64,000 nt of DNA from Arthrobacter antioxidans (GTDB lineage Bacteria; Actinomycetota; Actinomycetes; Actinomycetales; Micrococcaceae). Positions 1-8,237 of the stretch are shown here, one piece after another. Below the pieces are notes generated by a model, which saw nothing but the letters and a program-made list of their open reading frames with translations, made no database searches and was not told where the DNA came from. The DNA lies in contig NZ_CP095501.1 in NCBI RefSeq assembly GCF_023100725.1, forward strand, positions 1,922,001-1,986,000, in the 5' to 3' direction. Position 1 is the stretch's first letter. Each line of letters begins with the position of its first letter. The position numbers were made by a program, and so were the translations under genes.

Positions 1-219
1 TGGTTCGCGCGTCTCGTGACGCTGAAGACCCATGCGGTGGAGGCCGCAGTGGCCGCCACCACGGCGGCGCTCCATGTGGGCGGGGGATCGGGCTTCTCGG
101 CGTCGTCGGAGGTGTCCCGCCTTCACCGTGACGCCCTGGCCGGTCAGTTCCATCCCTCGACGGAGGAGTCCGCGCGGGCCACGGTCGCGACCGCGCTGCT
201 GGGTCCGATGTCGGGCTGA
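1..219 (+). CDS. Acyl-CoA dehydrogenase family protein, C-terminal fragment
   Basis: The reading frame is open from the window edge to TGA at 217-219, so only the last 72 codons of a gene that begins upstream are visible. The tail has the small-residue helix and the RLHRDALAGQFHP stretch typical of the C-terminal helical domain of acyl-CoA dehydrogenases, where an Arg-Arg-Asp segment precedes the flavin-contacting end. No catalytic residue lies in the visible part, so the family call rests on this short tail and could be another flavoprotein of the same fold. Confidence 0.5.
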   Translation, partial: WFARLVTLKTHAVEAAVAATTAALHVGGGSGFSASSEVSRLHRDALAGQFHPSTEESARATVATALLGPMSG

Positions 220-226
220 CGGTCTT

Positions 227-252
227 GCCCGGCCTGCTCGGAGCAGCCGGGC
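227..252. terminator. GC-rich hairpin between convergent genes
   Basis: GCCCGGCCTGCTC (227-239) pairs with GAGCA-GCCGGGC (241-252), with one bulged base and a very short loop. It sits between the end of the dehydrogenase (+) and the end of the DUF5703 gene (-). There is no U-tract, so it is a possible bidirectional intrinsic terminator only. Confidence 0.45.
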
Positions 253-486
253 TCAGGCGGTGCGCTCGACGCGGAGGACCTTCCGCCGCAGCCAGTACCG
301 CCGGCCACCGCCCATGTAGATGCAGCTGCGCTCGAGCTCCCACTTGCCGTACTCCGCGTGCTCGGTGACGAGTTTGCGCGCCGCGGGCAGTGGTTCGCCG
401 GCGTTCATCGTGAGGACCAGGTACTCGTACTGCCGCCCGTAATCGCGTTCCCGGACGGCTGTCGCATTCAGAAAATGTTCTCGCAT
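253..486 (-). CDS. DUF5703 family small protein
   Basis: A 77-residue protein of unknown function with the start MREHFLNATAVRERDYGRQY, which I recognise as the DUF5703 family found in Micrococcaceae. It is basic, rich in Arg, Tyr and Glu, and has no signal peptide or membrane segment. The ATG is preceded by a GGAGGG ribosome site, and a TAAAGT -10 box (505-510, minus) lies 18 bases upstream. It diverges from the acidic protein at 527. Confidence 0.75.
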   Translation of the reverse strand: MREHFLNATAVRERDYGRQYEYLVLTMNAGEPLPAARKLVTEHAEYGKWELERSCIYMGGGRRYWLRRKVLRVERTA

Positions 487-514
487 ATCCCTCCAATTCC
501 GTCCACTTTACCGA

Positions 515-520
515 TAACGT
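515..520 (+). promoter_or_regulatory. -10 box TAACGT, leaderless promoter
   Basis: TAACGT is followed by six bases and then the ATG at 527, which puts the expected transcription start on the start codon. Confidence 0.45.
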
Positions 521-526
521 CGAGCC

Positions 527-805
527 ATGAGCATAGATCCGCGTGTCGCGCTCCAGTCCCTCGTGACAGCCCTCGAGGAGCACCTTGCGGCCTCGGCGTC
601 ACGACGGCGCGAGGACGACCCTGCGGTGGAAGCGGCGTATATCGGTATCGCCGACGCGTTCGAGGTCTACGAGGAGGCGCTCTACGACGCCTTCGGCGAG
701 ATCACCCCGCTCGAGATCTATGAGGAAGCGGACGAGGACGACGAAGATGACGACGAGGACGCCGAGTATGCGTCCGACCTCGTGGAGGCCGAAGTAGAGA
801 ACTGA
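527..805 (+). CDS. Conserved very acidic small protein
   Basis: A 92-residue protein of unknown function. The first 60 residues look like a small helical domain; the last 30 are almost only Asp and Glu (EEADEDDEDDDEDAEYASDL). No ribosome site precedes the ATG, but a TAACGT box sits six bases upstream, consistent with a leaderless mRNA. Similar proteins in Arthrobacter relatives are, to my memory, sometimes labelled 'primosomal protein', but nothing in the sequence supports a replication role. It is convergent with the aldo/keto reductase. Confidence 0.7.
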   Translation: MSIDPRVALQSLVTALEEHLAASASRRREDDPAVEAAYIGIADAFEVYEEALYDAFGEITPLEIYEEADEDDEDDDEDAEYASDLVEAEVEN

Positions 806-824
806 CCCTCCAGGCGGGACTGTC

Positions 825-1751
825 TCAGGCGGAGACCTCGTCGAGGACCGCAGCGATGGGTTCGGCCACGGGCGCGCCGCTGGTCTGCAGGATCTCCTTG
901 AGCTGCTGCGGCGTCCGGGCGCCCACGATCGCGGAGGCCACGCCGGGCCGGTGAAGGAGCCAGCGCAGCGCGAGTTCGTGGGGCTGCAGATCCAGGCCCC
1001 GCGCCGCCGTGCACAGCGCCTCCGTGATGCGCTGGGGCTTCCCTGCCAGGTAGGGCTCGACGTACGGCGCCCACACGTCGGAGGCCCCGCGTGATTCGGT
1101 GGGGATCCGGCCGCGGTACTTGCCGGTCAGGACGCCCCTACCCAGCGGCCCCCAGGCGAACACCGCGGCGCCGAACGCCTCCGCGGCGGGGAGCACCTCC
1201 CGCTCGGCGCCGCGATTCACGAGCGAGTACTCGACGTCGTTGACGAGGAGCGGGAAGGACGCCGTCGCGGCCGCCCGGGCGAACTCCCAGCCCGCGTAGT
1301 CGGAGACGCCGACGTAGCGCGCGCGACCGGTCACGTAGGCGGCTTCCAGCGCACTCAGCGTCTCCTGCAGCGGGACGGCGGAGTCGGGGGAGGGCGCGAG
1401 CCAGACGTCGACGTGGTCCGTGCCGAGCAGCGACAGGGAGGCATCGAGCGAATCGAGCAGACCCCGGCGCGATGCGTCGAGGCGCCGGCTGCCGCTGCGG
1501 GTGGTGCCGCCCTGCACCACGAGGACGAGTTCCGACCGGGCCACGGTGTCGCCGATGAAGCCGCCCAGTATCGCTTCCGCCTGGCCCTCACCGTAGCGGG
1601 CCGCGGTCTCGACGAGCGTGCCACCGGCATCGGTGAAGAGACGGAGCTGCTCCCGGGCAGCCTCCTCGGACACTTCCTGGCCCCAGTTCATGGTGCCCAA
1701 CCCGAGGGCGGACACGGTCAGGCCGCTCATCCCCACATTTCGCCGTTGCAT
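825..1751 (-). CDS. Aldo/keto reductase-like protein with eroded active site
   Basis: A TIM-barrel protein of 308 residues with the family landmarks LGLGTMNWG (17-24), RYVGVSD and the C-terminal cofactor segment AIVGARTPQQLKE. The catalytic tetrad is mostly lost: the usual DTAxxYG reads ETAARYG (Asp to Glu48, Tyr53 kept), the Lys after the third strand reads VVQG (Gln80), and the usual HRPD reads PSPD (Pro120 where His is expected). The NADP fold seems intact, so it may bind nucleotide without normal reduction, or the alignment at Lys may be shifted. The start is set at 1751 because TAGGCT lies seven bases upstream; an earlier in-frame start exists at 1775. Confidence 0.8.
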   Translation of the reverse strand: MQRRNVGMSGLTVSALGLGTMNWGQEVSEEAAREQLRLFTDAGGTLVETAARYGEGQAEAILGGFIGDTVARSELVLVVQGGTTRSGSRRLDASRRGLLDSLDASLSLLGTDHVDVWLAPSPDSAVPLQETLSALEAAYVTGRARYVGVSDYAGWEFARAAATASFPLLVNDVEYSLVNRGAEREVLPAAEAFGAAVFAWGPLGRGVLTGKYRGRIPTESRGASDVWAPYVEPYLAGKPQRITEALCTAARGLDLQPHELALRWLLHRPGVASAIVGARTPQQLKEILQTSGAPVAEPIAAVLDEVSA

Positions 1752-1758
1752 GAGGCCA

Positions 1759-1764
1759 AGCCTA
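1759..1764 (-). promoter_or_regulatory. -10 box TAGGCT, leaderless promoter
   Basis: On the minus strand TAGGCT is followed by seven bases and the ATG at 1751. It lies back to back with the uppP promoter at 1789. Confidence 0.5.
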
Positions 1765-1788
1765 AAGCCTGTCACCGGCCGGATGGCT

Positions 1789-1794
1789 TAGGGT
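1789..1794 (+). promoter_or_regulatory. -10 box TAGGGT, leaderless promoter of uppP
   Basis: TAGGGT is followed by seven bases and the GTG start at 1802. No ribosome site is visible before the GTG. Confidence 0.5.
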
Positions 1795-1801
1795 CGTAAG
1801 G

Positions 1802-2626
1802 GTGAATTGGATAGAAGCGATCATCCTGGGGTTCGTCCAGGGCCTTACCGAATTCCTACCCATTTCATCGAGCGCACACCTGCGCATCGTGGGCGAGTTC
1901 CTCCCGAACGCGCAGGATCCGGGTGCGGCGTTCACCGCCATCACCCAGCTGGGCACCGAGACCGCCGTCGTCGTGTTCTTCTGGAAGGACATCGTCCGGA
2001 TCGTCAAGGCCTGGTTCGGCGCATTGAGGGGTAAGGTCCCGCGGAACGACCCCGACGCGCGCATGGGCTGGCTGGTCATCATCGGCAGCGTGCCGATCGT
2101 CGTGCTCGGTCTGCTCTTCCAGGACCAGATCGAGGGCTCGTTCCGCAGCATGTGGATCGTCGCGACCATGCTGATCGTCTTCGGGCTCATCCTGGCGGTC
2201 GCGGACGCCGTGGGGCGGCAGACCCGTGATCTCCAAAGCCTCACCTACCGGCACGGCATCCTGTACGGGCTGGCGCAGGCACTTGCCCTGATCCCCGGGG
2301 TGTCGCGCTCCGGCGGCACCATCACCGCCGGGCTGCTCATGGGCTACACGCGTGAGGCCGCGGCGCGCTACTCGTTCCTGCTGGCCATCCCCGCCGTGTT
2401 CGGCAGCGGTGTGTTCCAGCTCGTGAAGAGCTACGACGAGACCGGCCCGTACGGGCTCGCGGAGACCGCCCTGGCCACCGTCGTCGCCTTCGTGGTCGGG
2501 TTCGCGATCATCGGCTGGTTCCTGAGGTACGTCACCACCCGCGGCTACGGGCTCTTCGTCTGGTACCGCATCCTGCTCGGCCTCGCCCTGTACGTACTTC
2601 TCGGCTTCGGCGTCATCAGCGCCTGA
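1802..2626 (+). CDS. uppP: Undecaprenyl-diphosphatase (BacA type)
   Basis: An integral membrane enzyme that removes one phosphate from undecaprenyl diphosphate, recycling the lipid carrier for peptidoglycan and other wall polymers; overproduction gives bacitracin resistance. The 274 residues match the family length. Both signature loops are present: [14 protein letters not shown] at 14-27 and PGVSRSGGT at 165-173, with catalytic Glu and Arg. Several hydrophobic segments follow the usual pattern. It starts with GTG directly after a -10 box and ends 23 bases before mshC. Confidence 0.96.
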   Translation: MNWIEAIILGFVQGLTEFLPISSSAHLRIVGEFLPNAQDPGAAFTAITQLGTETAVVVFFWKDIVRIVKAWFGALRGKVPRNDPDARMGWLVIIGSVPIVVLGLLFQDQIEGSFRSMWIVATMLIVFGLILAVADAVGRQTRDLQSLTYRHGILYGLAQALALIPGVSRSGGTITAGLLMGYTREAAARYSFLLAIPAVFGSGVFQLVKSYDETGPYGLAETALATVVAFVVGFAIIGWFLRYVTTRGYGLFVWYRILLGLALYVLLGFGVISA

Positions 2627-2636
2627 CCGCGGCCCG

Positions 2637-2642
2637 TAAGGT
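2637..2642 (+). promoter_or_regulatory. -10 box TAAGGT, leaderless promoter of mshC
   Basis: TAAGGT is followed by seven bases and the GTG at 2650, so mshC has its own promoter although uppP is only 23 bases upstream. Confidence 0.45.
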
Positions 2643-2649
2643 TGACCGT

Positions 2650-3933
2650 GTGATTGCGTGGAGTTCGACCCCTGTCCCAGTACTCGACGGTACCCAGGCG
2701 GGTATCAGCCTGTTCGACACGGCACTCCAGGGGCCGGCCCCCCTGGGGAACCGTCCCGAGCAGAGCCTCTACGTCTGCGGTATCACCCCCTACGACGCCA
2801 CGCACCTCGGCCACGCGTCCACCTACGTGGCCTTCGACCTCCTCAACCGGACCTGGCGCGACGCGGGATCCACGGTACGTTACGTGCAGAACGTCACCGA
2901 CGTCGACGATCCCCTCCTCGAACGGGCCACCGCCACCGGCGTGGACTGGCAGGACCTCGCCGCGGACCAGATCGCCCTGTTCCGTGAGGACATGGAGGCC
3001 CTGAACGTCCTCCCTCCGGACCATTACATCGGAGCCGTCGAGTCGATCGACTGGATCGTCCCGATCGTCGAGAAGCTCGTGGGACGCGACCTCGCCTACA
3101 CGGTGCCGGGCGAGGGCGGGGAGCCCGACGGCGACGTCTACTTCTCCCTCGACGCTGCGGCAACGCTGGACCAGGGCGACCCCGCGCGCTGGTTCCTCGG
3201 GCAGGTCTCGCACCTCGACCTCGGGACGATGCTCACGCTGTCGGCCGAGCGCGGCGGCGACCCCCAGCGGCCCCACAAGCGCAACGCACTCGATCCCCTC
3301 CTCTGGCGCGCGGCGAGGCCCGGCGAGCCGAGCTGGCCCGCCGGGTCGCTCGGCGACGGACGGCCGGGCTGGCACATCGAGTGTGCGGTGATCGCCCAGC
3401 AGTTCCTGCCGTCCCCGTTCACCGTGCAGGGCGGCGGCTCGGATCTCGTCTTCCCGCACCACGAGATGAGCGCCTCCCATGCCTGGGCCGCCGGCGGGAC
3501 ACCCCTGGCCCAGCACTACGCCCACGCCGGGATGGTGGGCTACGACGGCGAGAAGATGAGCAAGTCGCGCGGGAACCTCGTCCTCGTGTCGAGGCTGCGC
3601 CAGGCGGGCGTCGATCCCGCGGCGATCCGCCTCGCGATCCTCGCCCACCACTACCGCACGGACTGGTCGTGGACGGAGGGCGTCCTCGACACGGCGATCC
3701 GCCGTCTCGCCACGTGGCGCGAGGCCGCACGGTCGGCGACCCCCGACGACGTCGTCGTGCTCCGTGAACAGGTGAGGGCGCACCTGGCGAACGACCTCGA
3801 TGCGCCGTCCGCGCTGGCCGCGATCGATGCGTGGGCGGCGGCACGACCCGCCCTGGCCGACGGCGGGACCGGCGGGCGGGCGCTGGGGGACGTCGTCGAC
3901 GCCCTGCTCGGCGTCCGGCTCCAGGCGAACTGA
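2650..3933 (+). CDS. mshC: Mycothiol ligase: L-cysteine:1D-myo-inositol 2-amino-2-deoxy-alpha-D-glucopyranoside ligase
   Basis: Joins cysteine to GlcN-inositol with ATP in the penultimate step of mycothiol synthesis. It is a class I cysteinyl-tRNA synthetase relative of 427 residues, short because the anticodon-binding part is missing. Seen: [15 protein letters not shown] with Cys43 and the HIGH-like loop, WHIECAV (Cys245), FPHHE (His270) and KMSKS at 302-306. Cys245 and His270 are the likely zinc ligands that bind the cysteine substrate (inferred from family knowledge). Starts with GTG. Mycothiol use agrees with an actinobacterial host and with the SigR-type promoter seen later. Confidence 0.95.
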   Translation: MIAWSSTPVPVLDGTQAGISLFDTALQGPAPLGNRPEQSLYVCGITPYDATHLGHASTYVAFDLLNRTWRDAGSTVRYVQNVTDVDDPLLERATATGVDWQDLAADQIALFREDMEALNVLPPDHYIGAVESIDWIVPIVEKLVGRDLAYTVPGEGGEPDGDVYFSLDAAATLDQGDPARWFLGQVSHLDLGTMLTLSAERGGDPQRPHKRNALDPLLWRAARPGEPSWPAGSLGDGRPGWHIECAVIAQQFLPSPFTVQGGGSDLVFPHHEMSASHAWAAGGTPLAQHYAHAGMVGYDGEKMSKSRGNLVLVSRLRQAGVDPAAIRLAILAHHYRTDWSWTEGVLDTAIRRLATWREAARSATPDDVVVLREQVRAHLANDLDAPSALAAIDAWAAARPALADGGTGGRALGDVVDALLGVRLQAN

Positions 3934-3946
3934 GCCTGCAGCCGGC

Positions 3947-4837
3947 CTACTGTTCGCGCCGGCGCTTCTTCAGGTACCGCTCGAATTCCCGGGCGATCGA
4001 CTCGCCGCTGGCCTCCGGGAGGTCCACGGTGTCCTTGGCCTCCTCGAGCTGGCGCACGTAGGCGGCGACCTCCGGGTCCTCGGTGGCGAGTTCGTCGACC
4101 CCGCGCTCCCAGGCCTCCGACTCCTCCGTGAGCACGTGCGTGTCCACGGCGATCTGCAGGATCTCCTCGAGCTTGTTCAGGAGCGCGAGCTGCGCCTTCG
4201 GCGAAGGTGACTGGCCCACATAGTGCGGTACGGCGGCCCACAGGGACATGGTGGGGATGTCCGCGAGGAGGCCCATCTCAGCGAGGACCCCGACGATCCC
4301 GATAGGGCCCTCGTACGTGGACGGTTCCACGTCGAGGCTCTGCCGGACGAGGTCGTCGTCGGACGTGACCGTCACCGGGATGGGACGCGAGTGGGGGACA
4401 TCGGCCAGGAGCGCGCCGACCAGGACGATGCAGTCGACGCTGAGCTCCTTCGCGAGCGCGACCAGTTCGGCGGTGTAGGCACGCCACTTGTAGGAGGGCT
4501 CGACGCCGTTGACGAGGATGAGGTCGACGTTCGAATGGGGCACCACGGTCTTGCTGATGCGCGTGTTGGGCCACTTGATGCGGCGCTGGCCCGATGCGTT
4601 CCGCTTGATCATGGGACGTGTGAACTGGAAGTCGTAGAACTCGTCGGCGTCGATGGTGGAGATGCGCTCACTGCCGAAGAAGCGTCCCATGTACTTCAGT
4701 GCGTCGCTGGCCGCCTCACCGGCGTCGTTCCATCCCTCGAAGGCCGCGAGCATGATCGTGATCCTGCGTTCGGGTTCGGCGGCGTCCTGGAACAGGTCCT
4801 GGACTCCGGTCGGCTGGTTCTCTTCGAAGCTATCCAC
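3947..4837 (-). CDS. PAC2 family protein
   Basis: A 296-residue cytoplasmic protein of the PAC2 fold, related to eukaryotic and archaeal proteasome-assembly chaperones. Landmarks are AAFEGWNDAGEAASDALKYM near the N-terminus, the FTRP stretch and the central VLVGALLADVPHSRP segment. The C-terminus is charged and ends in ERYLKKRRREQ. The function in actinobacteria is not established; its position a few kb from the proteasome locus makes a link tempting but unproven. The GTG start at 4837 has TAGGGT six bases upstream. It is convergent with mshC. Confidence 0.88.
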   Translation of the reverse strand: MDSFEENQPTGVQDLFQDAAEPERRITIMLAAFEGWNDAGEAASDALKYMGRFFGSERISTIDADEFYDFQFTRPMIKRNASGQRRIKWPNTRISKTVVPHSNVDLILVNGVEPSYKWRAYTAELVALAKELSVDCIVLVGALLADVPHSRPIPVTVTSDDDLVRQSLDVEPSTYEGPIGIVGVLAEMGLLADIPTMSLWAAVPHYVGQSPSPKAQLALLNKLEEILQIAVDTHVLTEESEAWERGVDELATEDPEVAAYVRQLEEAKDTVDLPEASGESIAREFERYLKKRRREQ

Positions 4838-4843
4838 GCTCTC

Positions 4844-4849
4844 ACCCTA
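4844..4849 (-). promoter_or_regulatory. -10 box TAGGGT, leaderless promoter
   Basis: TAGGGT on the minus strand, then six bases, then the GTG start of the PAC2 gene. Confidence 0.45.
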
Positions 4850-4928
4850 GACCCCGGTGCGCGGCCATGTCAGGCGGGCTCCCGGTGCAGCGGAGGGCCC
4901 GGCGGGCGGGTCTGCCGGGCCGCCACCG

Positions 4929-4934
4929 TAGACT
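4929..4934 (+). promoter_or_regulatory. -10 box TAGACT, leaderless promoter
   Basis: TAGACT is followed by seven bases and the ATG at 4942; it supports that start over the in-frame one at 4867. Confidence 0.5.
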
Positions 4935-4941
4935 TGGGGGC

Positions 4942-5754
4942 ATGGCAACCCACCCCACCGGCAGCATGCACATCCTTGCCCCCGACGAGACCGACGACGA
5001 GCGGGCGGCCGCCACCGGGAACTCCGGTGGCCTGCGGGGCGTGCTCTGGGACATGGACGGAACCATCGTCGACACCGAGCCCTACTGGATCCGGGCCGAG
5101 AAGGACCTCGTCGAAGCGTACGGCGGCACCTGGACGGACGAGCAGGCCACCACGCTCGTCGGCCAGGCCCTCGAATTCTCCGCGGGGCAGCTTCAGCAGG
5201 CCGGGGTGGACCTCGGCATCCGCGACATCATCGACCACCTCATCGGGCGCGTCGCGACCGACGTCAGCAACACCGTTCCCTGGCGTCCGGGAGCGCGGGA
5301 ACTGCTCGCCGCGCTGCACGCCGAGGGCATCCCCTGCGCGATGGTCACCATGTCCGAGACCCTCCTCGCGAGCGCGGTCGCCGCGCACCTGCCCGAGGGG
5401 ACGTTCTCCCACCTCGTCACCGGGGACCGCGTGAGTGCGGGCAAGCCCGACCCGGAGGCCTACCAGCTGGGCTTCGACCTGCTGGCGGCCGACCACCCGG
5501 GACTCGGCAAGGACGCCGTGGTCGCGATCGAGGATTCCCTGCCCGGCGTGACCGCCGCCCTCGCCGCCGGGCTCACCACCCTCGCCGTCCCGCACTTCGT
5601 GCCGCTGCCGCCCGACGCGCGCCGTACCGACTGGGACACCCTCGCCGGGCGCACGCCCGCGGATCTCGCGGCCCTGCTGCCCGCGACCAATGTCCAGGAC
5701 GGGTCCGACGACGAGTCGGACGATGATTTAGACGATGACGAGAACGTCGCGTGA
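4942..5754 (+). CDS. HAD superfamily phosphatase (beta-phosphoglucomutase-like)
   Basis: A 270-residue haloacid-dehalogenase hydrolase. Motif I is DMDGTIVDTEP (both Asp present), motif II is in MVTMSE, Lys follows in GKPDPEAY, and motif IV is IEDSLPGV. The cap domain between motifs I and II is of the helical type seen in sugar-phosphate phosphatases and phosphoglucomutases; the substrate cannot be read from the sequence. The tail (SDDESDDDLDDDENVA) is acidic. The TGA overlaps the GTG of the following protease (GTGA), so the two are probably translationally coupled. Confidence 0.88.
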   Translation: MATHPTGSMHILAPDETDDERAAATGNSGGLRGVLWDMDGTIVDTEPYWIRAEKDLVEAYGGTWTDEQATTLVGQALEFSAGQLQQAGVDLGIRDIIDHLIGRVATDVSNTVPWRPGARELLAALHAEGIPCAMVTMSETLLASAVAAHLPEGTFSHLVTGDRVSAGKPDPEAYQLGFDLLAADHPGLGKDAVVAIEDSLPGVTAALAAGLTTLAVPHFVPLPPDARRTDWDTLAGRTPADLAALLPATNVQDGSDDESDDDLDDDENVA

Positions 5755-6929
5755 GCGCACCCCAGGACGCTCCGCAGGACGCTCCGCGGCAGGAGAGGAC
5801 CCCCGGTCTGCCGCTCGGCCGGATCGCCGGTGTCCCCGTGGTCGTCGCCTGGTCCTGGTTCGTGATCACCGCGTTCATCGTGCTGGTCTTCGGGCCCCGC
5901 GTGGGCCAGGTCATCCCCGGGATCGGCGTCGGTGCGTACGCCGTCGCCCTCGGCTACGCCCTGCTCCTCGCGGCGTCCGTGCTCCTCCACGAGCTGGCGC
6001 ACGCGCTCACCGCCCGGGCCTTCGGCTGGCCCACCACCAGGATCGTGCTCAACCTGTGGGGCGGGCACACCCAGTTCGCGAGCTTCAACGCTTCCCCGGG
6101 GCGGTCCCTCCTCGTCGCCCTCGCGGGGCCCGCAGCGAACTTCGTGCTCGCCGGCCTCGGCTGGGCGATCCTCCAGGCGGTGGAACCGGGCAGTGTCACC
6201 TACCTCCTGACGACCATCCTCGTGTGGGCGAACCTGCTCATCGCGGTCTTCAACGTGCTCCCGGGGCTGCCCCTGGACGGCGGGCGCCTCGTCGAGAGCG
6301 CGGTCTGGCGGGTCACCGGGAGCCAGGAGCAGGGCACCGTGGCGGCGGGCTGGGCCGGACGCATCCTCGTGGTCCTGCTGATGGGCGTCGTGGTGGGCGT
6401 CCCGCTGGTCGTGGGCCGCGGCCCCGACCTCACGTTCATCCTCATCGCCGTGGTCATGGGCGCCTTCCTGTGGATGGGGGCGACCGCCGCCATCACGAAC
6501 GCCAAAATGCGCCTGCGCCTCCCCGCGATCAGTGCGGGAAGGCTCCAGAGACCCGCGGTCGGTGTCGCGGCGGGCACGAGCGTGCTCGCCGTCCGCCGCA
6601 TCCTGCGGGAGAACCCGGGGGTCGCCGTCGTCCTGACCGGGCCCTCCGGCGTCCCCGAGGCCGTGGTCGACGACGCCGCGCTGCTGGCCGTCCCCGAGGA
6701 GACCGCGGCAGGCACGGCGGTCAATGCCGCCGCACGGCGCCTCGGCGCCGGTGCGTACGTCCCGGAGTGGGCGGAGGGGCAGGAGCTCGTGCAGTTCCTC
6801 GCGCGGCTGGAAGGCAGCGAGTACGCCGTCGTGAACCGTGCGGGCGCCGTCACCGGCCTGCTCCACCAGCGGACGGTGGTGCAGGCCATCACCGGCAAGG
6901 GCACCACGGGGATCTCGCCCGGCGCCTGA
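5751..6929 (+). CDS. Site-2 protease family (M50) membrane metalloprotease
   Basis: A 392-residue intramembrane zinc protease. The HELAH zinc motif sits in the second hydrophobic segment, the third ligand region NVLPGLPLDGGRL in a later one, and about six membrane segments fill the first 240 residues. The C-terminal ~130 residues look like a soluble regulatory region with two CBS-like repeats (VGVAAGTSVLAVRRIL; GAVTGLLHQRTVVQAI). Such proteins usually cleave membrane-bound anti-sigma factors or related substrates; no partner is visible nearby. Start overlaps the HAD gene stop. Confidence 0.9.
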   Translation: MSAPQDAPQDAPRQERTPGLPLGRIAGVPVVVAWSWFVITAFIVLVFGPRVGQVIPGIGVGAYAVALGYALLLAASVLLHELAHALTARAFGWPTTRIVLNLWGGHTQFASFNASPGRSLLVALAGPAANFVLAGLGWAILQAVEPGSVTYLLTTILVWANLLIAVFNVLPGLPLDGGRLVESAVWRVTGSQEQGTVAAGWAGRILVVLLMGVVVGVPLVVGRGPDLTFILIAVVMGAFLWMGATAAITNAKMRLRLPAISAGRLQRPAVGVAAGTSVLAVRRILRENPGVAVVLTGPSGVPEAVVDDAALLAVPEETAAGTAVNAAARRLGAGAYVPEWAEGQELVQFLARLEGSEYAVVNRAGAVTGLLHQRTVVQAITGKGTTGISPGA

Positions 6930-7035
6930 CCGACGGCCGCCCGGCCCCATCCGGGCCTGCCCCCACCGCTTCCCACCTCCCGATCCATCCGCCTCATTCA
7001 TGCCGGCCCCGCCGGCCCACGCCGAAGGACCACCC

Positions 7036-8106
7036 ATGAGCACCACCCCCACACCCGCACAATCCGCCGGACCGCACGGCGCGGCAGCCCGCCGCGGTCC
7101 GTTCCGCGCCGGCGAGCGCGTGCAGCTCACCGACGAGAAGGGCCGGATGAACACCATCACCCTCACGCCCGGCGGCGCGTTCCACACCCACAAGGGCTTC
7201 CTCCAGCACGACGCGCTCATCGGCGCCGTCGAGGGCACCATCCTCGAGAACACCACCGGTCAGCTGTACCAGGCCCTGCGGCCCCTCCTGTCGGACTTCG
7301 TGCTGTCCATGCCGCGCGGCGCGGCTGTCGTCTACCCGAAGGACGCCGGGCAGATCGTCACGATGGCCGACATCTATCCGGGCGCGCGCGTCGTGGAGGC
7401 CGGCGTGGGTTCCGGAGCGCTGTCCATCTCGCTGCTGCGGGCCGTGGGCGACAGCGGCTACCTCCACTCCTTCGAGCGCCGCGAGGAGTTCGCGGACATC
7501 GCCCGCGGCAACGTCGAGACGATCTTCGGCGGGCCCCATCCGGCCTGGCAGATCACCCTGGGCGACTTCCAGGAGCAGGTCCTCGCCCAGGAGTCGCCCG
7601 GATCCGTGGACCGCGTGGTCCTGGACATGCTGGCACCCTGGGAGTGCCTTGACGCCGTCGCCACCGTCCTGGCGCCCGGCGGCGTGTGGATCAGCTACGT
7701 GGCCACGGTCACCCAGCTCTCCCGGACCGCCGAGGCCATCCGCGCGGACGGCCGCTTCACCGAGCCCGAGGCTTGGGAGTCCATGGTGCGCGGCTGGCAC
7801 CTCGAGGGCCTCGCCGTGCGCCCCGACCACCGCATGGTCGCCCACACCGGTTTCCTGCTCACCACCCGCCGCCTGGCCGAGGGTGCCATCGGCTTCACCC
7901 CGAAGCGCCGACCCTCCAAGACCGGGTTCAGCGAAGAGGACCTCAACGCCTGGACGCCGCAGGCCGTGGGGGAGCGGGACGTCTCCGACAAGCGGCTGCG
8001 CCGCGTCGCCCGTGATGCGGCGTCCACCATCCAGCGCGGCGCCCTGCCCGCCGAGGAGGCCCAGGCCCGCCGCGACGCGATCGCCGACGGCGGCACCGTC
8101 GAGTAG
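7036..8106 (+). CDS. trmI: tRNA (adenine-N1)-methyltransferase TrmI
   Basis: Methylates N1 of A58 in the T-loop of tRNA with S-adenosylmethionine. The 356 residues include the small N-terminal barrel ([19 protein letters not shown]), the hinge [12 protein letters not shown] and the SAM-binding [12 protein letters not shown], then the [13 protein letters not shown] acidic loop typical of the family. The ATG at 7036 follows a weak GAAGGA site; an upstream in-frame extension overlaps the protease gene and looks non-coding. In actinobacteria this gene commonly precedes the proteasomal ATPase gene, as here. Confidence 0.94.
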   Translation: MSTTPTPAQSAGPHGAAARRGPFRAGERVQLTDEKGRMNTITLTPGGAFHTHKGFLQHDALIGAVEGTILENTTGQLYQALRPLLSDFVLSMPRGAAVVYPKDAGQIVTMADIYPGARVVEAGVGSGALSISLLRAVGDSGYLHSFERREEFADIARGNVETIFGGPHPAWQITLGDFQEQVLAQESPGSVDRVVLDMLAPWECLDAVATVLAPGGVWISYVATVTQLSRTAEAIRADGRFTEPEAWESMVRGWHLEGLAVRPDHRMVAHTGFLLTTRRLAEGAIGFTPKRRPSKTGFSEEDLNAWTPQAVGERDVSDKRLRRVARDAASTIQRGALPAEEAQARRDAIADGGTVE

Positions 8107-8190
8107 GCCTCCCGCGACAGGAAGAGGTTGACGGCCGTCATGCGTTAACTCGTCGCAGCAACAGTGCGCATAGCGGACAGAGCTCTGCGC

Positions 8191-8196
8191 TAAGGT
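8191..8196 (+). promoter_or_regulatory. Probable -10 box (TAAGGT) of the proteasome operon
   Basis: TAAGGT lies about 40 bases before the mpa ATG, giving a short leader. No good -35 is seen. This is the best promoter candidate in the 131-base gap between trmI and mpa. Confidence 0.35.
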
Positions 8197-8237
8197 CGAA
8201 AGACAGCCGAAGGTCGAACCGAAGGTGGCGAACCGAA

